DNA of 52,936 nt from Tubulanus polymorphus (lineage: Eukaryota; Nemertea; Palaeonemertea; Tubulaniformes; Tubulanidae), in the NCBI RefSeq assembly GCF_964204645.1, contig NW_027437445.1, forward strand, positions 64,001 through 116,936. The letters are read 5' to 3'. This document shows positions 5,511-19,100 of this stretch, one piece after another (the stretch's first letter is position 1; every line of letters starts with the position of its first letter). Below the pieces are notes generated by a model that searched no databases, was not told where the DNA came from, and saw only the letters and a list, made by a program, of their open reading frames with translations. Made by a program: the position numbers and the translations under genes.

Positions 5511-8500
5511 ACGGAAAAATGATAATGTCGATGCGTAAAAGCGCTCAAATCGTCAGGAAAAGCACTTTTCGACCCGAAAACGTGGTTCAGCGCGAGAAAA
5601 GACGTTTTCGTATCGAATAATCCCCCTATCGGAAAAACGACAATGTCGATGAGTAAAAGCGCACAAATCGTCAGGAAAAGCGCATTTCGGCCCGAAAACG
5701 TCGTTCAGCGTGAGAAAAGACGTTTCCTCGTCAACTTCTCCCCGTATCGGAAAAATGATAATGCCGATGCGCAAAAGCGCTCAATTCGACGGGAAAAGCA
5801 CATTTCGGTCCGAAAACGTCGTTCAGCGCGAGAAAAGACGTTTTCTCGTCAACTTCTCCCCGTATCGGAAAAATGATAATGCCGATGCGCAAAAGCGCTC
5901 AAATCGACGGGAAAAGCACATTTCGGCCCGAAAACGTCGTTCAGCGCGAGAAAAGACGTTTTCTCGTCAACTTCTCCCCGTATCGGAAAAATGATAATGT
6001 CGATGCGTAAAAGCTCTCAAATCGACGGGAAAAGCACATTTCGACCCGAAAACGTCGTTCAGCGCGAGAAAAGACGTTTTCGTATCGAATATTCCCCCTA
6101 TCGGAAAAACGACGATGTCGATGCGTAAAAGCGCTCAAATCGTCAGGAAAAGCACATTTCGGCCCGAAAACGTCGTACAGCGCGAGAAAAGACGTTTTCT
6201 CGACGGGAAAAGCACATTTCGGTCCGAAAACGTCGTTCAGCGCGAGAAAAGACGTTTTCTCGTCAACTTCTCCCCGTATCGGAAAAATGATAATGTCGAT
6301 GCGCAAAAGCGCTCAAATCGACGGGAAAAACACATTTCGGCCCGAAAACGTCGTTCAGCGCGAGAAAAGACGTTTTCGTATCGAATATTCCCCCTATCGG
6401 AAAAACGACGATGTCGATGCGTATAAGCGCTCAAATCGTCAGGAAAAGCACATTTCGGCCCGAAAACGTCGTTCAGGGGGAGAAAAGACGTTTTCTCGTC
6501 AACTTCTCCCCGTATCGGAAAAATGATAATGTCGATGCGTAAAAGCGCTCAAATCGTCAGGAAAAGCACTTTTCGACCCGAAAACGTCGTTCAGCGCGAG
6601 AAAAGACGTTTTCTCGACGGGAAAAGCACATTTCGGTCCGAAAACGTCGTTCAGCGCGAGAAAAGACGTTTTCTCGTCAACTTCTCCCCGTATCGGAAAA
6701 ATGATAATGTCGATGCGCAAAAGCGCTCAAATCGACGAGAAAAGCATATTTCGGCCCGAAAACGTCGTTCAGCGCGAGAAAAGACGTTTTCGTATCGAAT
6801 ATTCCCCCTATCGGAAAAACGACGATGTCGATGCGTAAAAGCGCTCAAATCGTCAGGAAAAGCGCATTTCGGCCCGAAAACGTCGTTCAGTGCGAGAAAA
6901 GACGTTTTCTCGTCAACTTCTCCCCGTATCGGAAAAATTATAATGTCGATGAGCAAAAGCGCTCAAATCGACGGGAAAAGCACATTTCGGTCCGAAAACG
7001 TCGTTCAGCGCGAGAAAAGACGTTTTCTCATCAACTTCTCCCCGTATCGGAAAAATGATAATGTCGATGCGTAAAAGCGCTCAAATCGACTGGAAAAGCA
7101 CATTTCGGCCCGAAAACGTCGTACAGCGCGAGAAAATACGTTTTCGTATCGAATATGCCCCCTATCGGAAAAACGACAATGTCGATGCGTAAAACCGCTC
7201 AAATCGTCAGGAAAAGCGCATTTCGGCCCGAAAACGTCGTTCAGCGCGAGAAAAGACGTTTTCTCGTCAACTTCTCCCCGTATCGGAAAAATGATAATGT
7301 CGATGCGCAAAAGCGCTCAAATCGACGGGAAAAGCACATTTCGGCCCGAAAACGTCGTTCAGCGCGAGAAAAGACGTTTTCGTATCGAATATTGCCCCTA
7401 TCGGAAAAACGACGACGTCGATGCGTAAAAGCGCTCAAATCGTCAGGAAAAGCACTTTTCGACCCGAAAACGTCGTTCAGCGCGAGAAAAGACGTTTTCT
7501 CGACGGGAAAAGCACATTTCGGTCCAAAAACGTCGTTCAGCGCGAGAAAAGACGTTTTCTCGTCAACTTCTCCCCGTATCGGAAAAATGATAATGTCGAT
7601 GCGTAAAGGCGCTCAAATCGACGGGAAAAGCACATTTCGGCCCGAAAACGTCGTTCAGCGCGAGAAAAGACGTTTTCGTATCGAATATTGCCCCTATCGG
7701 AAAAACGACGACGTCGATGCTTAAAAGCGCTCAAATCGTCAGGAAAAGCACTTTTCGACCCGAAAACGTCGTTCAGCGCGAGAAAAGACGTTTTCTCGAC
7801 GGGAAAAGCACATTTCGGTCCGAAAACGTCGTTCAGCGCGAGAAAAGACGTTTTCTCGACGGGAAAAGCACATTTCGGTCCGAAAACGTCGTTCAGCGCG
7901 AGAAAAGACGTTTTCTCGTCAACTTCTCCCCGTATCGGAAAAATCATAATGTCGATGCGCAAAAGCGCTCAAATCGACGGGAAAAGCATATTTCGGCCCG
8001 AAAACGTCGTTCAGCGCGAGAAAAGACGTTTTCGTATCGAATATTCCCCCTATCGGAAAAACGACGATGTCGATGCGTAAAAGCGCTCAAATCGTCAGGA
8101 AAAGCGCATTTCGGCCCGAAAACGTCGTTCAGTGCGAGAAAAGACGTTTTCTCGTCAACTTCTCCCCGTATCGGAAAAATGATAATGTCGATTCGCAAAA
8201 GCGCTCAAATCGACGGGAAAAGCACATTTCGGTCCGAAAACGTCGTTCAGCGCGAGAAAAGACGTTTTCTCGTCAACTTATCCCCGTATCGGAAAAATGA
8301 AAATGTCGATGCGCAAAAGCGCTCTAATCGACGGGAAAAGCACATTTCGGCCCGAAAACGTCGTTCAGCGCGAGAAAAGACGTTTTCTCGTCAACTTCTC
8401 CCCGTATCGGAAAAATGAAAATGTCGAAGCGCAAAAGCGCACAAATCGTCGGAAAAAGCACATTTCGGCCCGAAAACGTCGTTCAGCTCGAGAAAAGACG

Positions 8501-8584
8501 TTTTCTCGACGGGAAAAGCACATTTCGGTCCGAAAACGTCGTTCAGCGCGAGAAAAGACGTTTTCTCGTCAACTTCTCCCCGTA

Positions 8585-10124
8585 ACGGAAAAATGATAAT
8601 GTCGATGCGTAAAAGCGCTCAAATCGTCAGGAAAAGCACTTTTCGACCCGAAAACGTCGTTCAGCGCGAGAAAAGACGTTTTCGTATCGAATATTTCCCC
8701 TATCGGAAAAACGACGTTGTCGATGCGTAAAAGCGCTCAAATCGTCAGGAAATGCACTTTTCGACCCGAAAACGTCGTTCAGCGCGAGAAAAAGACGTTT
8801 TCGTATCGAATATTCCCCCTAGCAGAAAAACGACGATGTCGATGCGTAAAAGCGCTCAAATCGTCAGGAAATGCACATTTCGGCCCGAAAACGTCGTTCA
8901 GCGCGAGAAAAGACGTTTTCTCGTCAACTTCTCCCCGTATCGGAAAAATGATAATGCCGATGCGCAAAAGCGCTCAAATCGACGGGAAAAGCACATTTCG
9001 ACCCGAAAACGTCGTTCAGCGCGAGAAAAGACGTTTTCTCGTCAACTTCTTCTCCCCGTAACGGAAAAATGATAATGTCGATTCGCAAAAGCGCTCAAAT
9101 CGACGGGAAAAGCACATTTCGGCCCGAAAACGTCGTTCAGCGCGAGAAAGACGTTTTCTTGTCAACTTCTCCCCGTATCGGAAAATGAAAATGTCGATGC
9201 GCAAAAGCGCACAAATCGTCGGAAAAAGCACATTTCGGCCCGAAAACGTCGTTCAGCGCGAGAAAAGACGTTTTCTCGACGGGAAAAGCACATTTCGGTC
9301 CGAAAACGTCGTTCAGCGCGAGAAAAGACGTTTTCTCGTCAACTTCTCCCCGTAACGGAAAAATGATAATGTCGATGCGTAAAAGCGCTCAAATCGTCAG
9401 GAAAAGCACTTTTCGACCCGAAAACGTCGTTCAGCGCGAGAAAAGACGTTTTCGTATCGAATATTTCCCCTATCGGAAAAACGACGTTGTCGATGCGTAA
9501 AAGCGCTCAAATCGTCAGGAAATGCACTTTTCGACCCGAAAACGTCGTTCAGCGCGAGAAAAAGACGTTTTCGTATCGAATATTCCCCCTAGCAGAAAAA
9601 CGACGATGTCGATGCGTAAAAGCGCTCAAATCGTCAGGAAATGCACATTTCGGCCCGAAAACGTCGTTCAGCGCGAGAAAAGACGTTTTCTCGTCAACTT
9701 CTCCCCGTATCGGAAAAATGATAATGCCGATGCGCAAAAGCGCTCAAATCGACGGGAAAAGCACATTTCGACCCGAAAACGTCGTTCAGCGCGAGAAAAG
9801 ACGTTTTCTCGTCAACTTCTTCTCCCCGTAACGGAAAAATGATAATGTCGATTCGCAAAAGCGCTCAAATCGACGGGAAAAGCACATTTCGGCCCGAAAA
9901 CGTCGTTCAGCGCGAGAAAGACGTTTTCTTGTCAACTTCTCCCCGTATCGGAAAATGAAAATGTCGATGCGCAAAAGCGCACAAATCGTCGGAAAAAGCA
10001 CATTTCGGCCCGAAAACGTCGTTCAGCGCGAGAAAAGACGTTTTCTCGACGGGAAAAGCACATTTCGGTCCGAAAACGTCGTTCAGCGCGAGAAAAGACG
10101 TTTTCTCGTCAACTTCTCCCCGTA
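8585..10124. repeat. 770-bp higher-order repeat, two tandem copies (second pair)
   Basis: Copies are 8585-9354 and 9355-10124, displaced by 4614 bp from the first pair and carrying the same private variants. The pair was therefore copied as a block within the larger duplication. Confidence 0.9.
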
Positions 10125-13100
10125 ACGGAAAAATGATAATGTCGATGCGTAAAAGCGCTCAAATCGTCAGGAAAAGCACTTTTCGACCCGAAAACGTGGT
10201 TCAGCGCGAGAAAAGACGTTTTCGTATCGAATAATCCCCCTATCGGAAAAACGACAATGTCGATGAGTAAAAGCGCACAAATCGTCAGGAAAAGCGCATT
10301 TCGGCCCGAAAACGTCGTTCAGCGTGAGAAAAGACGTTTTCTCGTCAACTTCTCCCCGTATCGGAAAAATGATAATGCCGATGCGCAAAAGCGCTCAATT
10401 CGACGGGAAAAGCACATTTCGGTCCGAAAACGTCGTTCAGCGCGAGAAAAGACGTTTTCTCGTCAACTTCTCCCCGTATCGGAAAAATGATAATGTCGAT
10501 GCGTAAAAGCGCTCAAATCGACGGGAAAAGCACATTTCGACCCGAAAACGTCGTTCAGCGCGAGAAAAGACGTTTTCGTATCGAATATTCGCCCTATCGG
10601 AAAAACGACGATGTCGATGCGTAAAAGCGCTCAAATCGTCAGGAAAAGCGCATTTTGGCCCGAAAACGTCGTTCAGCGCGAGAAAAGACGTTTTCTCGTC
10701 AACTTCTCCCCGTATCGGAAAAATGATAATGCCGATGCGCAAAAGCGCTCAAATCGACGGGAAAAGCACATTTCGGCCCGAAAACGTCGTTCAGCGCGAG
10801 AAAAGACGTTTTCTCGTCAACTTCTCCCCGTATCGGAAAAATGATAATGTCGATGCGTAAAAGCTCTCAAATCGACGGGAAAAGCACATTTCGACCCGAA
10901 AACGTCGTTCAGCGCGAGAAAAGACGTTTTCGTATCGAATATTCCCCCTATCGGAAAAACGACGATGTCGATGCGTAAAAGCGCTCAAATCGTCAGGAAA
11001 AGCACATTTCGGCCCGAAAACGTCGTACAGCGCGAGAAAAGACGTTTTCTCGACGGGAAAAGCACATTTCGGTCCGAAAACGTCCTTCAGCGCGAGAAAA
11101 GACGTTTTCTCGTCAACTTCTCCCCGTATCGGAAAAATGATAATGTCGATGCGCAAAAGCGCTCAAATCGACGGGAAAAACACATTTCGGCCCGAAAACG
11201 TCGTTCAGCGCGAGAAAAGACGTTTTCGTATCGAATATTCCCCCTATCGGAAAAACGACGATGTCGATGCGTAAAAGCGCTCAAATCGTCAGGAAAAGCA
11301 CATTTCGGCCCGAAAACGTCGTTCAGGGGGAGAAAAGACGTTTTCTCGTCAACTTCTCCCCGTATCGGAAAAATGATAATGTCGATGCGTAGAAGCGCTC
11401 AAATCGTCAGGAAAAGCACTTTTCGACCCGAAAACGTCGTTCAGCGCGAGAAAAGACGTTTTCTCGACGGGAAAAGCACATTTCGGTCCGAAAACGTCGT
11501 TCAGCGCGAGAAAAGACGTTTTCTCGTCAACTTCTCCCCGTATCGGAAAAATGATAATGTCGATGCGCAAAAGCGCTCAAATCGACGGGAAAAGCATATT
11601 TCGGCCCGAAAACGTCGTTCAGCGCGAGAAAAGACGTTTTCGTATCGAATATTCCCCCTATCGGAAAAACGACGATGTCGATGCGTAAAAGCGCTCAAAT
11701 CGTCAGGAAAAGCGCATTTCGGCCCGAAAACGTCGTTCAGTGCGAGAAAAGACGTTTTCTCGTCAACTTCTCCCCGTATCGGAAAAATTATAATGTCGAT
11801 GAGCAAAAGCGCTCAAATCGACGGGAAAAGCACATTTCGGTCCGAAAACGTCGTTCAGCGCGAGAAAAGACGTTTTCTCATCAACTTCTCCCCGTATCGG
11901 AAAAATGATAATGTCGATGCGTAAAAGCGCTCAAATCGACTGGAAAAGCACATTTCGGCCCGAAAACGTCGTACAGCGCGAGAAAATACGTTTTCGTATC
12001 GAATATGCCCCCTATCGGAAAAACGACAATGTCGATGCGTAAAACCGCTCAAATCGTCAGGAAAAGCGCATTTCGGCCCGAAAACGTCGTTCAGCGCGAG
12101 AAAAGACGTTTTCTCGTCAACTTCTCCCCGTATCGGAAAAATGATAATGTCGATGCGCAAAAGCGCTCAAATCGACGGGAAAAGCACATTTCGGCCCGAA
12201 AACGTCGTTCAGCGCGAGAAAAGACGTTTTCGTATCGAATATTGCCCCTATCGGAAAAACGACGACGTCGATGCGTAAAAGCGCTCAAATCGTCAGGAAA
12301 AGCACTTTTCGACCCGAAAACGTCGTTCAGCGCGAGAAAAGACGTTTTCTCGACGGGAAAAGCACATTTCGGTCCAAAAACGTCGTTCAGCGCGAGAAAA
12401 GACGTTTTCTCGTCAACTTCTCCCCGTATCGGAAAAATGATAATGTCGATGCGTAAAGGCGCTCAAATCGACGGGAAAAGCACATTTCGGCCCGAAAACG
12501 TCGTTCAGCGCGAGAAAAGACGTTTTCGTATCGAATATTGCCCCTATCGGAAAAACGACGACGTCGATGCTTAAAAGCGCTCAAATCGTCAGGAAAAGCA
12601 CTTTTCGACCCGAAAACGTCGTTCAGCGCGAGAAAAGACGTTTTCTCGACGGGAAAAGCACATTTCGGTCCGAAAACGTCGTTCAGCGCGAGAAAAGACG
12701 TTTTCTCGACGGGAAAAGCACATTTCGGTCCGAAAACGTCGTTCAGCGCGAGAAAAGACGTTTTCTCGTCAACTTCTCCCCGTATCGGAAAAATCATAAT
12801 GTCGATGCGCAAAAGCGCTCAAATCGACGGGAAAAGCATATTTCGGCCCGAAAACGTCGTTCAGCGCGAGAAAAGACGTTATCGTATCGAATATTCCCCC
12901 TATCGGAAAAACGACGATGTCGATGCGTAAAAGCGCTCAAATCGTCAGGAAAAGCGCATTTCGGCCCGAAAACGTCGTTCAGTGCGAGAAAAGACGTTTT
13001 CTCGTCAACTTCTCCCCGTATCGGAAAAATTATAATGTCGATGAGCAAAAGCGCTCAAATCGACGGGAAAAGCACATTTCGGTCCGAAAACGTCGTTCAG

Positions 13101-16100
13101 CGCGAGAAAAGACGTTTTCTCTTCAACTTCTCCCCGTATCGGAAAAATGATAATGTCGATGCGTAAAAGCGCTCAAATCGACTGGAAAAGCACATTTCGG
13201 CCCGAAAACGTCGTACAGCGCGAGAAAATACGTTTTCGTATCGAATATGCCCCCTATCGGAAAAATGATAATGTCGATGCGCAAAAGCGCTCAAATCGAC
13301 GGGAAAAGCACATTTCGGCCCGAAAACGTCGTTCAGCGCGAGAAAAGACGTTTTCTCGACGGGAAAAGCACATTTCGGTCCGAAAACGTCGTTCAGCGCG
13401 AGAAAAGACGTTTTCTCGTCAACTTCTCCCCGTATCGGAAAAAGGATAATGTCGATGCGTAAAAGCGCTCAAATCGACGGGAAAAGCACATTTCGGCCCG
13501 AAAACGTCGTTCAGCGCGAGAAAAGACGTTTTCGAATCGAATATTGCCCCTATCGGAAAAACGACGACGTCGATGCGTAAAAGGCGCTCAAATCGTCAGG
13601 AAAAGCACTTTTCGACCCGAAAACGTCGTTCAGCGCGAGAAAAGACGTTTTCTCGACGGGAAAAGCACATTTCGGTCCAAAAACGTCGTTCAGCGCGAGA
13701 AAAGACGTTTTCTCGTCAACTTCTCCCCGTATCGGAAAAATGATAATGTCGATGCGTAAAAGCGCTCAAATCGACGGGAAAAGCACATTTCGGCCCGAAA
13801 ACGTCGTTCAGCGCGAGAATAGACGTTTTCGTATCGAATATTGCCCCTATCGGAAAAACGACGACGTCGATGCTTAAAAGCGCTCAAATCGTCAGGAAAA
13901 GCACTTTTCGACCAGAAAACGTCGTTCAGCGCGAGAAAAGACGTTTTCTCGACGGGAAAAGCACATTTCGGTCCGAAAACGTCGTTCAGCGCGAGAAAAG
14001 ACGTTTTCTCGTCAACTTCTCCCCGTATCGGAAAAATTATAATGCCGATGCGCAAAAGCGCTCAAATCGACGGGAAAAGCACATTTCGGCCCGAAAACGT
14101 CGTTCAGCGCGAGAAAAGACGTTTTCTCGTCAACTTCTCCCCGTATCGGAAAAAATGATAATGTCGATGCGTAAAAGCGCTCAAATCGACGGGAAAAGCA
14201 CATTTCGGCCCGAAAACGTCGTTCAGCGCGAGAAAAGACGTTTTCTCGACAGGAAAAGCACATTTCGGTCCGAAAACGTCGTTCAGCGCGAGAAAAGACG
14301 TTTTCTCGTCAACTTCTCCCCGTATCGGAAAAATGATAATGTCGATGCGCAAAAGCGCTCAAATCGACGGGAAAAGCATATTTCGGCCCGAAAACGTCGT
14401 TCAGCGCGAGAAAAGACGTTTTCGTATCGAATATTCCCCCTATCGGAAAAACGACGATGTCGATGCGTAAAAGCGCTCAAATCGTCAGGAAAAGCGCATT
14501 TCGGCCCGAAAACGTCGTTCAGTGCGAGAAAAGACGTTTTCTCGTCAACTTCTCCCCGTATCGGAAAAATGATAATGTCGATGAGCAAAAGCGCTCAAAT
14601 CGACGGGAAAAGCACATTTCGGTCCGAAAACGTCGTTCAGCGCGAGAAAAGACGTTTTCTCTTCAACTTCTCCCCGTATCGGAAAAATGATAATGTCGAT
14701 GCGTAAAAGCGCTCAAATCGACTGGAAAAGCACATTTCGGCCCGAAAACGTCGTACAGCGCGAGAAAATACGTTTTCGTATCGAATATGCCCCTATCGGA
14801 AAAACGACAATGTCGATGCGTAAAACCGCTCAAATCGTCAGGAAAAGCGCATTTCGGCCCGAAAACGTCGTTCAGCGCGAGAAAAGACGTTTTCTCGTCA
14901 ACTTCTCCCCGTATCGGAAAAATCATAATGTCGATGCGCAAAAGCGCTCAAATCGACGGGAAAAGCACATTTCGGCCCGAAAACGTCGTTCAGCGCGAGA
15001 AAAGACGTTTTCTCGACGGGAAAAGCACATTTCGGTCCGAAAACGTCGTTCGGCGCGAGAAAAGACGTTTTCTCGTCAACTTCTCCCCGTATCGGAAAAA
15101 TGATAATGTCGATGCGTAAAAGCGCTCAAATCGACGGGAAAAGCACATTTCGGCCCGGAAAACGTCGTTCAGCGTGAGAAAAGACGTTTTCGTATCGAAT
15201 ATTGCCCCTATCGGAAAAACGACGACGTCGATGCGTAAAAGCGCTCAAATCGTCAGGAAAAGCACTTTTCGACCCGAAAACGTCGTTCAGCGCGAGAAAA
15301 GACGTTTTTCTCGACGGGAAAAGCACATTTCGGTCCAAAAACGTCGTTCAGCGCGAGAAAAGACGTTTTCTCGTCAACTTCTCCCCGTATCGGAAAAATG
15401 ATAATGTCGATGCGTAAAAGCGCTCAAATCGACGGGAAAAGCACATTTCGGCCCGAAAACGTCGTTCAGCGCGAGAAAAGACGTTTTCGTATCGAATATT
15501 ACCCCTATCGGAAAAACGACGACGTCGATGCTTAAAAGCGCTCAAATCGACGGGAAAAGCACATTTCGGCCCGAAAACGTCGTACAGCGCGAGAAAAGAC
15601 GTTTTCTCGTCAACTTCTCTCCGTATCGGAAAAATGATAATGCCGATGCGCAAAAGCGCTCAAATCGACGGAAAAGCACATTTCGGTCCGAAAACGTCGT
15701 TCAGCGCGAGAAAAGACGTTTTCTCGTCAACTTCTCCCCGTATCGGAAAAATGATAATGTCGATGCGTAAAAGGGCTCAAATCGTCAGGAAAAGCACTTT
15801 TCGACCCGAAAAACGTCGTTCAGCGCGAGAAAAGACGTTTTCGTATCGAATATTCCCCCTATCGGAAAAACGACGATGTCGATGCGTAATAGCGCTCAAA
15901 TCGTCAGGAAAAGCACATTTCGGCCCGAAAACGTCGTTCAGCGCGAGAAAAGACGTTTTCTCGTCAACTTCTCCCCGTATCGGAAAAATGATAATGTCGA
16001 TGCGCAAAAGCGCTCAAATCGACGGGAATAGCACATTTCGGCCCGAAAACGTCGTTCAGCGCCAGAAAAGACGTTTTCTCGACGGGAAAAGCACATTTCG

Positions 16101-19100
16101 GTCCGAAAACGTCGTTCAGCGCGAGAAAAGACGTTTTCTCGTCAACTTCTCCCCGGTATCGCGGAAAAATGATAATGTCGATGCGTAAAAGCGCTCAAAT
16201 CGACGGGAAAAGCACATTTCGGCCCGAAAACGTCGTACAGCGCGAGAAAAGACGTTTTCGTATCGAATATTGCCCCTATCGGAAAAACGACGACGTCGAT
16301 GCGTAAAAGCGCTCAAATCGTCAGGAAAAAGCACTTTTCGACCCGAAAACGTCGGTCAGCGCGAGAAAAGACGTTTTCTCGACGGGAAAAGCACATTTCG
16401 GTCCGAAAACGTCGTTCAGCGCGAGAAAAGACGTTTTCTCGTCAACTTCTCCCCGTATCGGAAAAATGATAATGTCGATGCGTAAAAGCGCTCAAATCGA
16501 CGGGAAAAGCACATTTCGACCCGAAAACGTCGTTCAGCGCGAGAAAAGACGTTTTCGTATCGAATATTCGCCCTATCGGAAAAAACGACGATGTCGATGC
16601 GTAAAAGCGCTCAAATCGTCAGGAAAAGCGCATTTTGGCCCGAAAACGTCGTTCAGCGCGAGAAAAGACGTTTTCTCGTCAACTTCTCCCCGTATCGGAA
16701 AAATGATAATGCCGATGCGCAAAAAGCGCTCAAATCGACGGGAAAAGCACATTTCGGCCCGAAAACGTCGTTCAGCGCGAGAAAAGACGTTTTCTCGTCA
16801 ACTTCTCCCCGTATCGGAAAAATGATAATGTCGATGCGTAAAAGCTCTCAAATCGACGGGAAAAGCACATTTCGACCCGAAAACGTCGTTCAGCGCGAGA
16901 AAAGACGTTTTCGTATCGAATATTCCCCCTATCGGAAAAACGACGATGTCGATGCGTAAAAGCGCTCAAATCGTCAGGAAAAGCACATTTCGGCCCGAAA
17001 ACGTCGTACAGCGCGAGAAAAGACGTTTTCTCGACGGGAAAAGCACATTTCGGTCCGAAAACGTCGTTCAGCGCGAGAAAAGACGTTTTCTCGTCAACTT
17101 CTCCCCGTATCGGAAAAATGATAATGTCGATGCGTAAAAGCGCTCAAATCGTCAGGAAAAGCACTTTTCGACCCGAAAACGTCGTTCAGCGCGAGAAAAG
17201 ACGTTTTCTCGACGGGAAAAGCACATTTCGGTCCGAAAACGTCGTTCAGGCGCGAGAAAAGACGTTTTCTCGTCAACTTCTCCCCGTATCGGAAAAAATG
17301 ATAATGTCGATGCGCAAAAGCGCTCAAATCGACGGGAAAAGCATATTTCGGCCCGAAAACGTCGTTCAGCGCGAGAAAAGACGTTTTCGTATCGAATATT
17401 CCCCCTATCGGAAAAACGACGATGTCGATGCGTAAAAGCGCTCAAATCGTCAGGAAAAGCGCAATTCGGCCCGAAAACGTCGTTCAGTGCGAGAAAAGAC
17501 GTTTTCTCGTCAACTTCTCCCCGTATCGGAAAAATTATAATGTCGATGAGCAAAAGCGCTCAAATCGACGGGAAAAGCACATTTCGGTCCGAAAACGTCG
17601 TTCAGCGCGAGAAAAGACGTTTTCTCTTCAACTTCTCCCCGTATCGGAAAAATGATAATGTCGATGCGTAAAAGCGCTCAAATCGACTGGAAAAGCACAT
17701 TTCGGCCCGAAAACGTCGTACAGCGCGAGAAAATACGTTTTCGTATCGAATATGCCCCCCTATCGGAAAAACGACGATGTCGATGCGTAAAACCGCTCAA
17801 ATCGTCAGGAAAAGCGCATTTCGGCCCGAAAACGTCGTTCAGCGCGAGAAAAGACGTTTTCTCGTCAACTTCTCCCCGTATCGGAAAAATGATAATGTCG
17901 ATGCGCAAAATCGCTCAAATCGACGGGAAAAGCACATTTCGGCCGAACGCGTCGTTCAGCGCGAGAAAAGACGTTTTCTCGTCAACTTCTCCCCGTATCG
18001 GAAAAATGATGTTGATGCGCAAAGCGCTCAAATCGACGGGAAAAGCACATTTCGGCCCGAAAACGTCGTTCAGCGCGAGAAAAGACGTTTTCGTATCGAA
18101 TATTGCCCCTATCGGAAAAACGACGACGTCCATGCTTAAAAGCGCTCAAATCGTCAGGAAAAGCACTTTTCGACCAGAAAACGTCGTTCAGCGCGAGAAA
18201 AGACGTTTTCTCGACGGGAAAAGCACATTTCGGTCCGAAAACGTCGTTCAGCGCGAGAAAAGACGTTTTCTCGTCAACTTCTCTCCGTATCGGAAAAATA
18301 ATAATGTCGATGCGTAAATGCTCTCAAATCGACGGGAAAAGCACATTTCGACCCGAAAACGTCGTTCAGCGCGAGAAAAGACGTTTTAGTACCGAATATT
18401 CCCCCTATCGGAAAAACGACGATGTCGATGCGTAAAAGCGCTCAAATCGTCAGGAAAAGCGCATTTCGGCCCGAAAACGTCGTTCAGTGCGAGAAAAGAC
18501 GTTTTCTCGTCAACTTCTCCCCGTATCGGAAAAATGATAATGTCGATGCGTAAAAGCTCTCAAATCGACGGGAAAAGCACATATCGACCCGAAAACGTCG
18601 TTCAGCGCGAGAAAAGACGTTTTCGTATCGAATATTCCCCCTATCGGAAAAACGACGATGTCGATGCGTAAAAGCGCTCAAATCGTCAGGAAAAGCGCAT
18701 TTCGGCCCGAAAACGTCGTTCAGCGCGAGAAAAGACGTTTTCTCGTCAACTTCTCCCCGTATCGGAAAAATGATAATGTCGATGCGCAAAAGCGCTCAAA
18801 TCGACGGGAAAAACACATTTCGGCCCGAAAACGTCGTTCAGCGCGAGAAAAGACGTTTTCGTATCGAATATTCCCCCTATCGGAAAAACGACGATGTCGA
18901 TGCGTAAAAGCGCTCAAATCGTCAGGAAAAGCACATTTCGGCCCGAAAACGTCGTTCAGCGCGAGAAAAGACGTTTTCTCGTCAACTTCTCCCCGTATCG
19001 GAAAAATGATAATGTCGATTCGTAAAAGCGCTCAAATCGACGGGAAAAGCACATTTCGACCCGAAAACGTCGTTCAGCGCGAGAATAGACGTTATCGTAT

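Larger units (their letters stand above)
3560..13020. repeat. Tandem duplication of about 4.6-4.85 kb
   Basis: Copy 1 is about 3560-8170 and copy 2 about 8171-13020. The offset between matching variants is 4614 bp up to about 5.88 kb of copy 1 and 4850 bp afterwards. Copy 2 therefore has 236 bp (two monomers) extra, near 10.5-10.7 kb. Shared rare variants include GTTCAGGGGG (6470 and 11320) and TATTGCCCC. The ends are approximate, read from where variants stop agreeing. Confidence 0.85.
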
